A stretch of 64,000 nt of DNA from Hymenobacter pini (GCF_020421205.1 NZ_JAIZZH010000002.1:62001-126000), one strand, 5' to 3'; positions 23,777 to 32,554 are shown, counted from the first letter of the stretch. Program-made: numbers and translations. The notes: generated by a model not told the origin, from the letters alone.

Positions 23777-26443
23777 TTAGCCTGTCACGGCTTCATACAC
23801 TTCCGCGTACAAGTCGTCGTCGTTCAGCAGCTCCTTGATAATCGCCAGACCGTCCGTATTGAGTTGCCCTCTTAACAGATCGAGTTGGCCGTCTTCCTGC
23901 AGGCCACGCAACGCTAGATGCAGATCTTCCTCATCTCTTTCTTCAATGGCTGTGAAAACAGGGAAGGCAGACCGCAGGGCGAGGAGTGTTTCGTCTGCTT
24001 GAACCGCGGATTTGCGCCTTACCCGTCGTGGCAGGTCGACGGCCTTTTTGGTGGTCGCCTTCTTTTTGGTGGTTGCCTGCTTCTTTGGGGGAACTTTGTT
24101 TTTCAGATACCCGGTAAACAGCCGGAAAGCATGATCCGGCGCCGGCTTGCGCCAGGCGGAAACTTCTGCTTCCGTCAGATATAGTTTCTCTGTCTGGATG
24201 TCTAGCTCTTCTCCATCTTCCGATGCCAGCACGGTGCGCTCATACTGCTCTTCACGCAACTTGGCTTTTGACTTAATGAATCTATTATCCGTACTGTCTG
24301 TATCAAACCGGGCTTCTCGAATGCCTCGTACCTCCTCTTCATCGGCCCCAGGCGGATACATGGGGGGGAAGGTATTGGGAGCATTCTCCTCTGGTAAGAA
24401 CAGGTCGGTATAGTAGATGAGCATGTCCGCCTTCTGGCCCTTATGGGCTTTCTTCCTTGCTTCGTTGAGAATAGGCGTTTCTTGTTCCTCCCGCTTGTAT
24501 GGCTTGCTGTCATCAGACTCGTCCATCCGGTGGTGATGGAACTGATACCCTTCAGGATGAGCGTTGGGGTTGTTCGTGGCGAAGGTAGTTCGTGGCGTTG
24601 CCAAGGTTTTTTCGTCATCATCCTCGTACTCGCCACGAATCAACTGATTGAAGGTTTTGGTATCGGCATTTTCCATGTAGAAATCGCCAATGGCAAAAAC
24701 AGCGTCGTATTTATTGGTTTTTCTGGCCGCCTCAAGCGCTTTCAGGATAGTTTGGTTTTGCTGCTTCATCGGCGCGCCCTTTGAGCTACCCGTTGGGTTT
24801 GTATGCACGTTGATCACAGCAAGCTTTCGCTCTTTCGGGGTGCCCGCGAGATACGTCAAGTTGGTAATGATTGGGTCCCGCGCCTGGTAGTTCTTGGAGC
24901 CTTTCTTCTTCACTTCCCCAAACGGTAATATGTCAGTCGGGTCAACTTCTTCCAGCGATGCGTCTTCTAGGCCTTCTCTCGTATCATACCTATACATTTC
25001 ATCACTCGGGCTGATTACCGCAGAATTGATGATAATTGCATTTTTTTCACTGAATGTACCCGCCTTCCATGTTGGTTGCTCAATTACTTGGTACTGAGAG
25101 GCCACTTTCAGCTTTATACTCTTATCCCTCTCCTTTTGTAGCTGGTCGAGACCAGTCACAAAAATACCCTCGTCGTTTTCATGGGCGACAGAAAAAAGCT
25201 GGCGATTGAATTCCGCCTTGAACTCGGCAAACCCCTGTATTTCCTGTATGACCAGTATGTCGGGATTATTGGTGCTCAGTAGGTACACAATCTCCCGCAT
25301 CCGTAAGTCGTTTTTCTTCACGGACATAACCTTACCCATTCCTCCTTTCGTCAACCTATCCGGCTCCGACTTTGCAGAACTTTTCCCCCCCGAGTAATGA
25401 TCAAGATTTAGCGTTGCTAACCTGAGAGGGTCTCTGTCACTCCATTTATCGTTAACTCCCATCCTAGGCGTGACTCCCTCCGCCTCGTCCAGCATACGAC
25501 TAAACTCGTCTTCTTCTTTCTCGGCTGCTTCGTGTTCCATCCGGACATCCTCATCCGACTCCGAATATTCTTCATCTTCCTCGTCTTCCTGCTCGATTTT
25601 CCTTTTTTTGGCTTTTGGCTTCCCCAATTCTTCATCAGAGGATGATTGTGATTCTTCCTCACTTTCCAGGTCTTGAGCATCTACTTCATTGAGAGGCAGC
25701 TCGTACTCATCGTCCATTTTCAGCACGGTAAAGTCATCCAGATACCGCTTGACGGCAGTGCGCTTTTTTGCCGTCTTCGGTTCGGTCTGTTGTCTACCCT
25801 TTTTGCGTTTTCGTTTATTCGGGCCACTTCCCTTCTTGATGTCAATGTACAGGTTACCCACCGGGGAGTAGCCCTTATTCCATTTCTTCAATAAGCTGTC
25901 CCGATGGCGCTTAGGGTTGGAAGTATTTTGGATATAGCCCAAGACGTCTTGTTTAGTGGCGCTGATTCCAAGTTTTTTCTCCTCAATATATTGCCTGGCG
26001 TCCGCCGCTTTCATCTGTATCGTAGGCTGCACCCGGCCCTGTTTCTGCTGCACCACGTGCCAAGCTTCATGCGGCAGGTGCTGTTCCTGCCCCGGGGCGA
26101 GGTGAATATCCGTTCCCTGAGCGTAGGCGTGGGCCTGCAGCTGGGCGGGTTTGCTGGAGTTATAGTGCACCCGCACATCGTCCAGGGAATGGCCAGACAA
26201 GTTCTCCACACCCGCTTTCAGTGCATCCGGCAGCCCCGTCCGATTAGCGGCCGGCAGGCGGCTTACTAGCGCCCCCTGCTCCTGCTGGCGAGGGCTTGCG
26301 TCGATGGCCTGCTGCTGCCGCTGCTGGTCGGCCAGCCGGGGGCTGGCATCCAAGGCCATCTGCACAGGTGAGGTGGAGCCAGCACTACTCTTAGGCTCGG
26401 CTGCATTTATTTCCTCGGTGGCACGCGCGGGAGAGTAGCTCAT
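23777..26443 (-). CDS. eCIS-core (DUF4157) effector with EEP-nuclease-like domain
   Basis: I start at ATG 26443 (MSYSPARATEE), giving 888 aa. Residues about 70-140 are the eCIS core (DUF4157): GLPDALKAGVENLSGHSLDD, then HEAWHVVQQKQG with HExxH at 125-129. This domain marks cargo of extracellular contractile injection systems. A basic, nuclear-localisation-like stretch (about 208-232, 275-283) and acidic runs follow. Residues about 338-700 resemble an endonuclease/exonuclease/phosphatase domain: LATLNLDH (342-349), ILVIQEIQ (396-403), VINVHTNP (543-550) and AIGDFYMEN (584-592; FY where GDFN is usual). No clear final SDH motif is seen. The C-terminus is Lys-rich. It is probably a toxin delivered to another cell, but activity is unproven. 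Confidence 0.8.
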   Translation of the reverse strand: MSYSPARATEEINAAEPKSSAGSTSPVQMALDASPRLADQQRQQQAIDASPRQQEQGALVSRLPAANRTGLPDALKAGVENLSGHSLDDVRVHYNSSKPAQLQAHAYAQGTDIHLAPGQEQHLPHEAWHVVQQKQGRVQPTIQMKAADARQYIEEKKLGISATKQDVLGYIQNTSNPKRHRDSLLKKWNKGYSPVGNLYIDIKKGSGPNKRKRKKGRQQTEPKTAKKRTAVKRYLDDFTVLKMDDEYELPLNEVDAQDLESEEESQSSSDEELGKPKAKKRKIEQEDEEDEEYSESDEDVRMEHEAAEKEEDEFSRMLDEAEGVTPRMGVNDKWSDRDPLRLATLNLDHYSGGKSSAKSEPDRLTKGGMGKVMSVKKNDLRMREIVYLLSTNNPDILVIQEIQGFAEFKAEFNRQLFSVAHENDEGIFVTGLDQLQKERDKSIKLKVASQYQVIEQPTWKAGTFSEKNAIIINSAVISPSDEMYRYDTREGLEDASLEEVDPTDILPFGEVKKKGSKNYQARDPIITNLTYLAGTPKERKLAVINVHTNPTGSSKGAPMKQQNQTILKALEAARKTNKYDAVFAIGDFYMENADTKTFNQLIRGEYEDDDEKTLATPRTTFATNNPNAHPEGYQFHHHRMDESDDSKPYKREEQETPILNEARKKAHKGQKADMLIYYTDLFLPEENAPNTFPPMYPPGADEEEVRGIREARFDTDSTDNRFIKSKAKLREEQYERTVLASEDGEELDIQTEKLYLTEAEVSAWRKPAPDHAFRLFTGYLKNKVPPKKQATTKKKATTKKAVDLPRRVRRKSAVQADETLLALRSAFPVFTAIEERDEEDLHLALRGLQEDGQLDLLRGQLNTDGLAIIKELLNDDDLYAEVYEAVTG

Positions 26444-26534
26444 ACAGTAAATAGAGGCACGCTGGATAACGACGGAATGAGCGGTAGCGGCTACTTCGCC
26501 CAACCGTAAATCTGTACCGGTTTGCACTGCTATC

Positions 26535-26562
26535 CTATCCGTACTGGTACGGATATTTACAG
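26535..26562. promoter_or_regulatory. Shared palindromic regulatory element, copy 2
   Basis: TATCCGTAC-TG-GTACGGATA is a perfect 20-bp dyad at 26536-26555, followed by TTTACAG. It lies between the divergent eCIS-type gene (start 26443) and the PHP gene (start 26717), so it could regulate either. Confidence 0.6.
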
Positions 26563-26716
26563 ATACGGCAGCCAGGCCCTTTCAGCGCGGAAGGGCCTTG
26601 TTGTTTCCACCAAAAACGTGGCAAATATGGATTACTCAACGGCGTGCACCGTGGAGAAGCAACCCATCCGGCACCGGTGTATCTTTATCCCCCTTTACTT
26701 CCCTCCCCCTTTGCCT

Positions 26717-28141
26717 ATGGCCTTTTCTACTTCTTTCAAGCTGGCTGCTTTCGTTGGCCTGTTCTCCTCCACCGCGGCGCTGGCCCAGACCCCAGCGCCT
26801 ACCCGCCATTTCTATTTCGGCAACCTGCACGCCCACTCCGCCTACTCCGACGGCAACCAGGATGCCGGCTCCTCCGGCGCTTCCACCCCCCTGCAGGACT
26901 TTATCTATGCCGATGCGAGCCTGCACTCGGACTTTTTGGGCATTGCCGAGCACAACCACGCCACGGCCGGCATGAGCCTACCCAACTACGCCAAGGGCCT
27001 GCAGCAGGCCGAGCAGGCCACCAACGCCCAGTTCGTGGCCCTCTATGGCATGGAGTGGGGCGTCATCTCCGGCGGAGGGCACTTGCTCGTGTACGGGGTC
27101 AACCAGCTGCTGGGCTGGGAGTCGGGCAACTACGACGTGTACGTGCCCAAGAATGACTACCAGTCACTCTTTAAGCAGATCAACAAACGCCCCGGCGCGT
27201 TTGCTACCCTGGCCCACCCCTCCAGCGGGGACTACAACAACCTGGTGGGCGGCGCCTTCAACCCCCGGGCCGACTCGGCCGTGGTCGGCACGATCATGCG
27301 CTCAGGTCCGGCCAGCTCGACTAACACGACCTACTCCAACGTGTCGACCAGCAGCTACGAGAGCACCTACACGGCCCTGCTCAGTAAGGGCTACCACGTG
27401 GGCATCAGCTACGACCACGACAACCACAACACGACCTTCAACCGCACTACCCCGGGCCGCCTGGTAATCGTCGCGCCGGCCCTTACGCGCCCGGACCTGC
27501 TCACGGCCCTGCGCCAGCGCAGCTTTTACGCCTCCGACGACTGGAACGCGGAGGTGACCTTCTCCTTGAACCAGCAGCCGATGGGCAGCATCTTCTCCGG
27601 CGCTACGTCTCCGGCCGTGACGCTCTCCATCAACGACCTGGACGGGGAGGCCATCCGCTCCATCACCTTGATGAAGGGCACGCCCGGCAGCGGGCAGCTG
27701 GCCCAGAGCGTGGCCACCGTGTCGGGCCCGACGGCTCTGAGCTTTTCCGACGCTTCGCTGGCAGTAGGCAGCACGGCTTACTACTACGCCGTCATTATCG
27801 AGCAGGACGGGGACCGGATCGTGACCTCCCCCATTTGGTATACCCGCACCACGGCTACGCCGACGCTGCAGGCTCGGCCGGAACTGGCACTGGAGCTGTT
27901 CCCCAACCCGGCCTCGCAGTCGGCTACGCTCTCGTACTTCCTGCCGACAACCTCCCAGGTAACGGCCGACGTGCTGGACATGACGGGGCGCACCGTGGCC
28001 GTACTGGCCGCTGAGCAGCAACAACCGGCCGGCCCGCATACGCTGCCGGTACCGACGCATGACCTGCCTGCCGGCGTGTACCTGGTACGGCTGCACTACG
28101 ATGGCAGCACCAGCGTGCAACGCCTGCTCGTACAGCCTTAA
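26717..28141 (+). CDS. Secreted PHP-domain metal-dependent hydrolase with T9SS sorting domain
   Basis: ATG 26717 gives a signal peptide (MAFSTSFKLAAFVGLFSSTA, then ALAQ). The mature PHP domain has the metal-binding GNLHAHSAYSDG (36-46) and IAEHNH (about 76-81), LAHPSSG and YDHDNH motifs, as in CehA/McbA-like phosphoesterases. The last about 85 residues (LELFPNPASQSATLSYFLPT, LPAGVYLVRL) are a type A T9SS C-terminal sorting domain, so the 474-residue protein is exported and anchored or released by the type IX system. It is divergent from the eCIS-type gene and lies inside the prophage as cargo. The substrate is unknown. Confidence 0.85.
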   Translation: MAFSTSFKLAAFVGLFSSTAALAQTPAPTRHFYFGNLHAHSAYSDGNQDAGSSGASTPLQDFIYADASLHSDFLGIAEHNHATAGMSLPNYAKGLQQAEQATNAQFVALYGMEWGVISGGGHLLVYGVNQLLGWESGNYDVYVPKNDYQSLFKQINKRPGAFATLAHPSSGDYNNLVGGAFNPRADSAVVGTIMRSGPASSTNTTYSNVSTSSYESTYTALLSKGYHVGISYDHDNHNTTFNRTTPGRLVIVAPALTRPDLLTALRQRSFYASDDWNAEVTFSLNQQPMGSIFSGATSPAVTLSINDLDGEAIRSITLMKGTPGSGQLAQSVATVSGPTALSFSDASLAVGSTAYYYAVIIEQDGDRIVTSPIWYTRTTATPTLQARPELALELFPNPASQSATLSYFLPTTSQVTADVLDMTGRTVAVLAAEQQQPAGPHTLPVPTHDLPAGVYLVRLHYDGSTSVQRLLVQP

Positions 28142-28161
28142 CCAAGTAGTAGTGTAATCGC

Positions 28162-28197
28162 AAAAAAGCCCCGTCTTTCATCAGACGGGGCTTTTTT
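28162..28197. terminator. Strong intrinsic terminator
   Basis: A 15-bp stem (AAAAAAGCCCCGTCT / AGACGGGGCTTTTTT) with loop TTCATC, ending in T7 on the plus strand. It terminates the PHP gene and, on the other strand, the 28241-29062 gene. Confidence 0.9.
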
Positions 28198-28240
28198 TGT
28201 GGATATGTTTACGTCAGGCCGTTACCGTACCACGTGCGGC

Positions 28241-29062
28241 CTAGCCTTGGATTCCATCGTTGTTGATGAAAAAGTTGTTCGTCTGCGGATCGTAGCGCAC
28301 GGAAAACAGTACGCCGCGGTCGGTGGTCGTCATCAGAAACGGCATGGGCGCGGACTTGATAGCCCCCGAGCCCAGCTCAGAGTCGAACAGCACCCCGACC
28401 GTGGCCTGATAGGTCGCCGAGTTACCGGCTGCCGGCTCCGGCACGGTAAAGCTGGCCGTAAACTGCCCCAGCTTATTGGTGCCCGGCATTTCGCCGGCGG
28501 GCGCTCCGGGTCCTTCCAGCTTGAACAGGGCTTCCTTGATGGCAATGCCCGATTGCGCTGTTACGATCATGTTTACCAGGTTGGTACCCTGGCTCCCGCC
28601 GGGCTGCCCGCCTCCACCGGAAGGAGTCGCCGGGGCGACGCTGACCTTGGCGACGGCGGGCTCCTTCCGGTAGCCCGTGTTCGTAATGGCGCCGAGCTCC
28701 GTTTCGACGGTATAGTCGCCGGGTTCGTTGAGCGTGAACGTGAACCAGCTCTTATCAATTTTGGCCACCTCCTGGCCGTTGCGGCGGAAGTAGACCGGCC
28801 CGCCCAGGTTTATCCCGGCCCCCCCATGGTTTTTCTGGACGCTGATCACCAGCGGCGCTTTGCCGGCCTGGGGAGTAACGGTAAAGCTCCAACTCCACGG
28901 GGGCAGTGCTTCCAGCCGCTGAATGACTTGCCGCATGGAAATGGGATAGCCTTTATTTACGACCATGCCGCCGATGTTTCGCAGGCTGGTCGTAGGTCCC
29001 ATCGGCTGCAAGGTCGTAGAATCCAACTGGACAAATTGCCGAAGTTGTCGTAGCGTATTCAT
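28241..29062 (-). CDS. Phage fiber-like or adhesin-like protein with PKD-like domain, 273 aa
   Basis: After an N-terminal helical leader (MNTLRQLRQFVQLDSTTLQP) there is a PKD/Ig-like unit (about 58-140; LNEPGDYTVETELGAITNTG) and a Gly/Ser-rich linker (150-162). A second beta domain has TFTVPEPAAGNSATYQATVG-like strands and ends in FSVRYDPQTNNFFINND. There is no signal peptide. The neighbour 34 bp upstream is also a fiber-like protein, so the two may form a late operon near the integrase. The function is not established. Confidence 0.6.
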   Translation of the reverse strand: MNTLRQLRQFVQLDSTTLQPMGPTTSLRNIGGMVVNKGYPISMRQVIQRLEALPPWSWSFTVTPQAGKAPLVISVQKNHGGAGINLGGPVYFRRNGQEVAKIDKSWFTFTLNEPGDYTVETELGAITNTGYRKEPAVAKVSVAPATPSGGGGQPGGSQGTNLVNMIVTAQSGIAIKEALFKLEGPGAPAGEMPGTNKLGQFTASFTVPEPAAGNSATYQATVGVLFDSELGSGAIKSAPMPFLMTTTDRGVLFSVRYDPQTNNFFINNDGIQG

Positions 29063-29095
29063 TGTCGTATCCGGATAAGGATGATGGGCCAGATA

Positions 29096-29566
29096 CTACT
29101 GCAGCACGCCGATTTTCTTCTCCAATTCCGCTACCTGGTTTTGCAAGGCCTGGATGGTATCCAGCAGATTCACCTTGACCACCTTGAGCACGGGTGCCGA
29201 GAAGCCCCCATTGGGCATGGGCTTCCCGGGCTTCACCACGACGGTGTATTCTACGGTAAACGATTCGGCCGTCGCTGCGCCTGCTTGAAGCGTTTTCGTT
29301 TTCAACTCGTCAACGGTGAGGGTTTTTGCTTTCACCCCGTCGATTGCCAGCGTTTTGTCCGCAACGGTCAGGACGTCGCCGAGCCCTTCCTTCCACAAAC
29401 GTACTTTGTTCGTGTTGGCGTAGAGCACGAAGCGTTTGCTGGCATCGCTCCGGTCGCGGAACGAGAAACCGGCCACGGGGCCCGTGCTGGAAATTTCGTT
29501 GTCCATGGCGACGACGTTGCCGCGGAGCTCAAGGGATTCCCCGTTCAAAATGATGTCTGCTTCCAT
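29096..29566 (-). CDS. Fiber-like trimeric-coil protein, 156 aa
   Basis: I start at ATG 29566 (MEADIILNGESLELRGNVVA), discarding a hydrophobic upstream extension. Short beta repeats (VADKTLAIDGVKAKTLTVDE, LKTKTLQAGAATAES) are typical of phage fiber or needle shafts. The C-terminus is a heptad coiled coil (LLDTIQALQNQVAELEKKIG). This design suits a trimeric fiber or a chaperoned spike. It lies upstream of the 28241-29062 gene in the same direction, far from the main tail module. Confidence 0.65.
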   Translation of the reverse strand: MEADIILNGESLELRGNVVAMDNEISSTGPVAGFSFRDRSDASKRFVLYANTNKVRLWKEGLGDVLTVADKTLAIDGVKAKTLTVDELKTKTLQAGAATAESFTVEYTVVVKPGKPMPNGGFSAPVLKVVKVNLLDTIQALQNQVAELEKKIGVLQ

Positions 29567-29641
29567 AACTGTGTAGAGTTGGTTGTGTGAATGAGTTCGA
29601 CTGCGGCGAATGTATACAGCAATTATCACGACCCACACCCA

Positions 29642-29713
29642 ATCACATGATTATGTGATAGTTGGAAAATTTATACTTAACCTGGATACTTGGAATGTTT
29701 CGGTAGTATCCAG
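29642..29713. promoter_or_regulatory. Two inverted repeats upstream of the integrase
   Basis: ATCACAT and ATGTGAT (29642-29659, spacer GATT) and CTGGATACT with AGTATCCAG (29682-29690 and 29705-29713, 14-bp loop). They lie between the divergent fiber gene and the integrase, where regulator or integrase arm sites are expected. Confidence 0.4.
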
Positions 29714-29773
29714 ATCGTATAACTACTCCGATTAGCAATTTACTACCTTCATTGTCCAACCTGATGTAAGACA

Positions 29774-31162
29774 ATGCCCATCCGCTTCTACATACACACG
29801 TATACCCGCGCCGACGGCCGTTCCCCCATTTACGCCGATATTCGCTGGGGCCGGGGCGACGCGGCCACCGAGGACCTTTCCCGTCTGCGCACCAGCACCG
29901 GGCAGAACTGCCTGCCCCAGCACTGGAAAGGCGAGCGGGTGAAATCCGCCCAGACCGGCTACCTGAAAATCAACAACAAGCTGGCCGAGTTCGAGCAGGC
30001 CGCCGGCAAACTCATCGATGATGCCGAGCGGGCAGGCATCGTTTTGTCCCCCGAGCAGCTACTCGCCCAACTCAAGCCCAAGCAAGCCGCCAAAGTCCGC
30101 GGGGCTACCACCGTCGACGCCGAGGCAGCCCCACCCGTTCGGACGCTGGCTGACGTGTACGCCGAATGGAAGCAGGCCTACCGCGTGCGCTTGGCCGCCA
30201 AAACGCTCAGTAACCCCCAAGGGCTCATCAACCGCCTCGCGGAGTGGCGCCCCGACCAGCCCGCCACGCCGCTGGAGTTCCAGCCCGACACGCACGGCCG
30301 CTGCAAAGTATTGGAAGACTTCTGCACCTGGCTGGTGGAGGAGGCGCGCCTGCCGGGCAAGAACGGCACCAAGCGCGACCGGGGCTTTTACAATAACACC
30401 ATTTCCTCCTACCTCAAGCAGCTGCGCAAGCTGCTCAAGTTCGAGCGCCTGCCCTTTGACTGGATCGAGGACGAGTTCGGCGAGCAGATCGAGCGCGACC
30501 CGCTCACCTTTGAGGAGGTCATGCAGCTCTACCGCCACCAACCGCTGGAAGTCAAGGAAGGCAGCACCAATTTTCAGCCCCGCCGCCACGTGCTGGACGT
30601 ATTCGTCTTCAACTGTCTGACTGGCCCACGCTACTCCGACCTGGCCCGGCTGAAACCCTCGGACGTGGTGCTGGAAACCTTTCACCGAGAGGACGGCAGC
30701 ACGCACCAACTGCCCATCCTAGTGTACGACCAGCAGAAGATCAAGCGCGACAAGAAGAAAGTCCGGGTAGCGCTGGACCCGATTGCCTACGACATCTGGC
30801 AGCGCTACCAGGGCAAGCTGCCGGTACCGACCAACAAGCACATGGTGGCCACCATCAAAACCCTGTGCCGGGCGGCCGGCCTGAAGCGCAAGGTCACCCA
30901 TGTGCGCGGCCGCGGCACCGAGCGCATCAGCCGGGAGGTAGAGCTCTGGCAGGTCGTGAGCTGCCACACGGCCCGCTACACCTTCGTCACCCTGCAGTTC
31001 GAAGGCGGGGCCGACATCGTCTTCATCCAGGACTCGGTCGGCCACGCCAACCTCAACACGACCCGCGGCTACCTGAAGACCAGAGCCAAAGAACGCCACA
31101 CCTCTACCCTGGCGGCCTTTGACCGGTTGCGGGGAATACAGGGCACAGAAAAGGCACAGTGA
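29774..31162 (+). CDS. int: Tyrosine-type phage integrase
   Basis: The 462-residue recombinase integrates and excises the prophage. The catalytic set is visible: Arg286 in TGPRYSDL, His398 and Arg401 in CHTARYTF, His424 in VGHANLNTT and nucleophile Tyr433 in RGYLK. The N-terminal about 90 residues (MPIRFYIHTYTRADGRSPIY) form an arm-binding domain of the Bacteroidota type and about 120-230 a SAM-like core-binding domain. It points outward to the right end of the prophage, whose junction should lie within the next several hundred bases. Confidence 0.93.
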   Translation: MPIRFYIHTYTRADGRSPIYADIRWGRGDAATEDLSRLRTSTGQNCLPQHWKGERVKSAQTGYLKINNKLAEFEQAAGKLIDDAERAGIVLSPEQLLAQLKPKQAAKVRGATTVDAEAAPPVRTLADVYAEWKQAYRVRLAAKTLSNPQGLINRLAEWRPDQPATPLEFQPDTHGRCKVLEDFCTWLVEEARLPGKNGTKRDRGFYNNTISSYLKQLRKLLKFERLPFDWIEDEFGEQIERDPLTFEEVMQLYRHQPLEVKEGSTNFQPRRHVLDVFVFNCLTGPRYSDLARLKPSDVVLETFHREDGSTHQLPILVYDQQKIKRDKKKVRVALDPIAYDIWQRYQGKLPVPTNKHMVATIKTLCRAAGLKRKVTHVRGRGTERISREVELWQVVSCHTARYTFVTLQFEGGADIVFIQDSVGHANLNTTRGYLKTRAKERHTSTLAAFDRLRGIQGTEKAQ

Positions 31163-31177
31163 ATCTGTGCCCTTTTT
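31153..31177 (+). terminator. Terminator overlapping the integrase stop
   Basis: GGCACAG and CTGTGCC form a 7-bp stem around TGAAT, followed by a C and T5. The stop codon lies in the loop. Confidence 0.65.
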
Positions 31178-31976
31178 CTGTGCCTCTTTTCAAGGAAATC
31201 GGCGCTAGTTTCCTCTTAAATGCCGGTTTTATGCTCCGCTAATTTACAGCGTTCACTGGCAGTACAAGTACGAGCCAGAATAGAGAAGTAAACTACGTAT
31301 TTCGACTGGGGGCTCACAGCAGTCTAAATGCCTTGTAACTCAATGAGTTGCAAGGCATTTTCGCTTAGTATGCCCGCCAGTGTGTCCGTTTGATGAAAAT
31401 AGAGCTCACTTCGCTCCTATTTGGTAATGGAAGCGCCCCCATTACCAGCATCTTCGGCTGGATTAAAAACAGGGTGTAGCTCATCAGACATTACTGTCCT
31501 TCTATCGTTTTCGAGGTGCAGATTGCAGGACTCAGTCAAATTTGCCTGTAACTCTGTCAGACTCCGGGCTGACTGTACATACTTCGTACTGAATGGCGTA
31601 AGCAGAATAGTTGGTGGCGGTCCGTTCCACGATGATTTCAATCTATTCCAACAGGCTATACCTTTTTAAAACTTGAGGCGCTCTATTCACGCTACAGACG
31701 GCTCCGGCAGGGTTCAGCTACGAGCCGGCTATTCTGCTATCTGGTAGACGATACACCCTAGGTCGCCGAACGGCAGTGCTACATGCAAGACCTGAACCAC
31801 ACCGTACTCAGCCTTTTCGTCGCGAAATTGGAATCGTCGAATATGGGTAGAAAACAACGGAATTAAGCGCTTTACGGACACAAACCAGATGTCACAGATA
31901 GCCTAAATTCGTCCTTGTTAACTGGTAGCTATGTGCATAATGTTGGGCATCCATTCACTATCCTACTGTAACCATC
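31163..31976. other. Prophage-chromosome junction region without a clear gene
   Basis: This 814-bp stretch has no convincing gene. A 74-codon minus frame (31417-31641) and an antisense 82-codon frame overlap each other and look non-coding. It contains a long hairpin at 31326-31360 and AT-rich sequence. Because the outward-pointing integrase ends here and chromosomal genes begin at 31977, the attachment-site core probably lies within it. The other end of the prophage is outside the window, so the core repeat cannot be defined. Confidence 0.5.
31326..31360. terminator. Long hairpin downstream of the integrase
   Basis: AAATGCCTTGTAACTC pairs with GAGTTGCAAGGCATTT (one mismatch) over the triloop AAT, with T ends. 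It is a terminator-like structure that could also be part of the attachment region. Confidence 0.6.
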
Positions 31977-32297
31977 ATGAGAACAGGTATTCGCGTCGCT
32001 TTACTAGCCCTGTTACTGGCTCCAGCCGTTGGCGCACAACAAGAAGTTGCTGCCTCCTCGACCACGCACAGTACAAAGCGTGCCCATCCGGAGTTCATTC
32101 GTGGCCGGGCTGATGCCACAGGTGCTGTGCAGGAATTGTATCAGGAGTGCGGAGGCTACACCGCCGAGTTTTACGCCCGGGTTGACGAGATTCGCCAGTT
32201 TTGCTACGAGTGTCGGCAGGAGGCAGTAAATCTGGGCATGTATGACGATGTCTTCTACTGGGACGGGCAGCTTAATGTCTGGAACCGGTACCAATAA
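31977..32297 (+). CDS. Small secreted protein, 106 aa
   Basis: MRTGIRVALLALLLAPAVGA is a clear signal peptide. The mature domain includes LYQECGGYTAEFYARVDEIR and CYECRQEAVNLGMYDDVFYW, with three Cys residues. Its Tyr/Phe-rich helical pattern and the C-terminal position of a D-x-F/W-x-W-x-G-like stretch resemble the products at 33630-33962 and 34224-34544, suggesting a local family. The function is unknown. It ends before a strong terminator. Confidence 0.7.
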   Translation: MRTGIRVALLALLLAPAVGAQQEVAASSTTHSTKRAHPEFIRGRADATGAVQELYQECGGYTAEFYARVDEIRQFCYECRQEAVNLGMYDDVFYWDGQLNVWNRYQ

Positions 32298-32317
32298 ACC
32301 GCTCAGCTTAGAAGCCC

Positions 32318-32347
32318 AAAAGGCCCCAGCATCGGCTGGGGCCTTTT
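32318..32347. terminator. Intrinsic terminator
   Basis: Stem AAAAGGCCCCAGC / GCTGGGGCCTTTT with loop ATCG, 20 bp after the 31977-32297 stop. Confidence 0.85.
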
Positions 32348-32505
32348 GGGCATGATGATATGACTAGCCTGTTTCATTTTCCGGACTCCGGCCGCGTCTG
32401 AGCAACAGCCGCAGCATCCACCCTGCACCAAGCATTGTAAGAGCTTCCAATGAAGCTTCAACGGGCAGCGGGCAAGTAAGCTCCTCGATGCTTCCCGGAC
32501 GCAGC

Positions 32506-32554
32506 TTAATTCTGAAAACGCCCCTCCGAAATAGAGGGGCGTTTTCAGAATTAA
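32506..32554. terminator. Long perfect bidirectional terminator
   Basis: Twenty-one-bp arms (32506-32526 and 32534-32554) around a 7-base loop, GC-rich in the inner half and AT-rich outside. It ends the minus-strand gene at 32575. Confidence 0.85.

Noticed and set aside
24202..25097. Several antisense and alternate frames over the eCIS-type gene
   Set aside because: The 888-codon frame explains the region with recognised domains; the others are low-complexity shadows.
28199..29053. 284-codon plus-strand frame opposite the fiber-like gene
   Set aside because: The minus-strand product has better domain-like composition and fits the adjacent minus-strand gene; the plus frame is Arg/Gly/His-rich and unnatural.
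31417..31641. 74-codon minus-strand frame in the prophage junction region
   Set aside because: Overlapped by an equally long antisense frame; no motif, no signal peptide, no operon partner.
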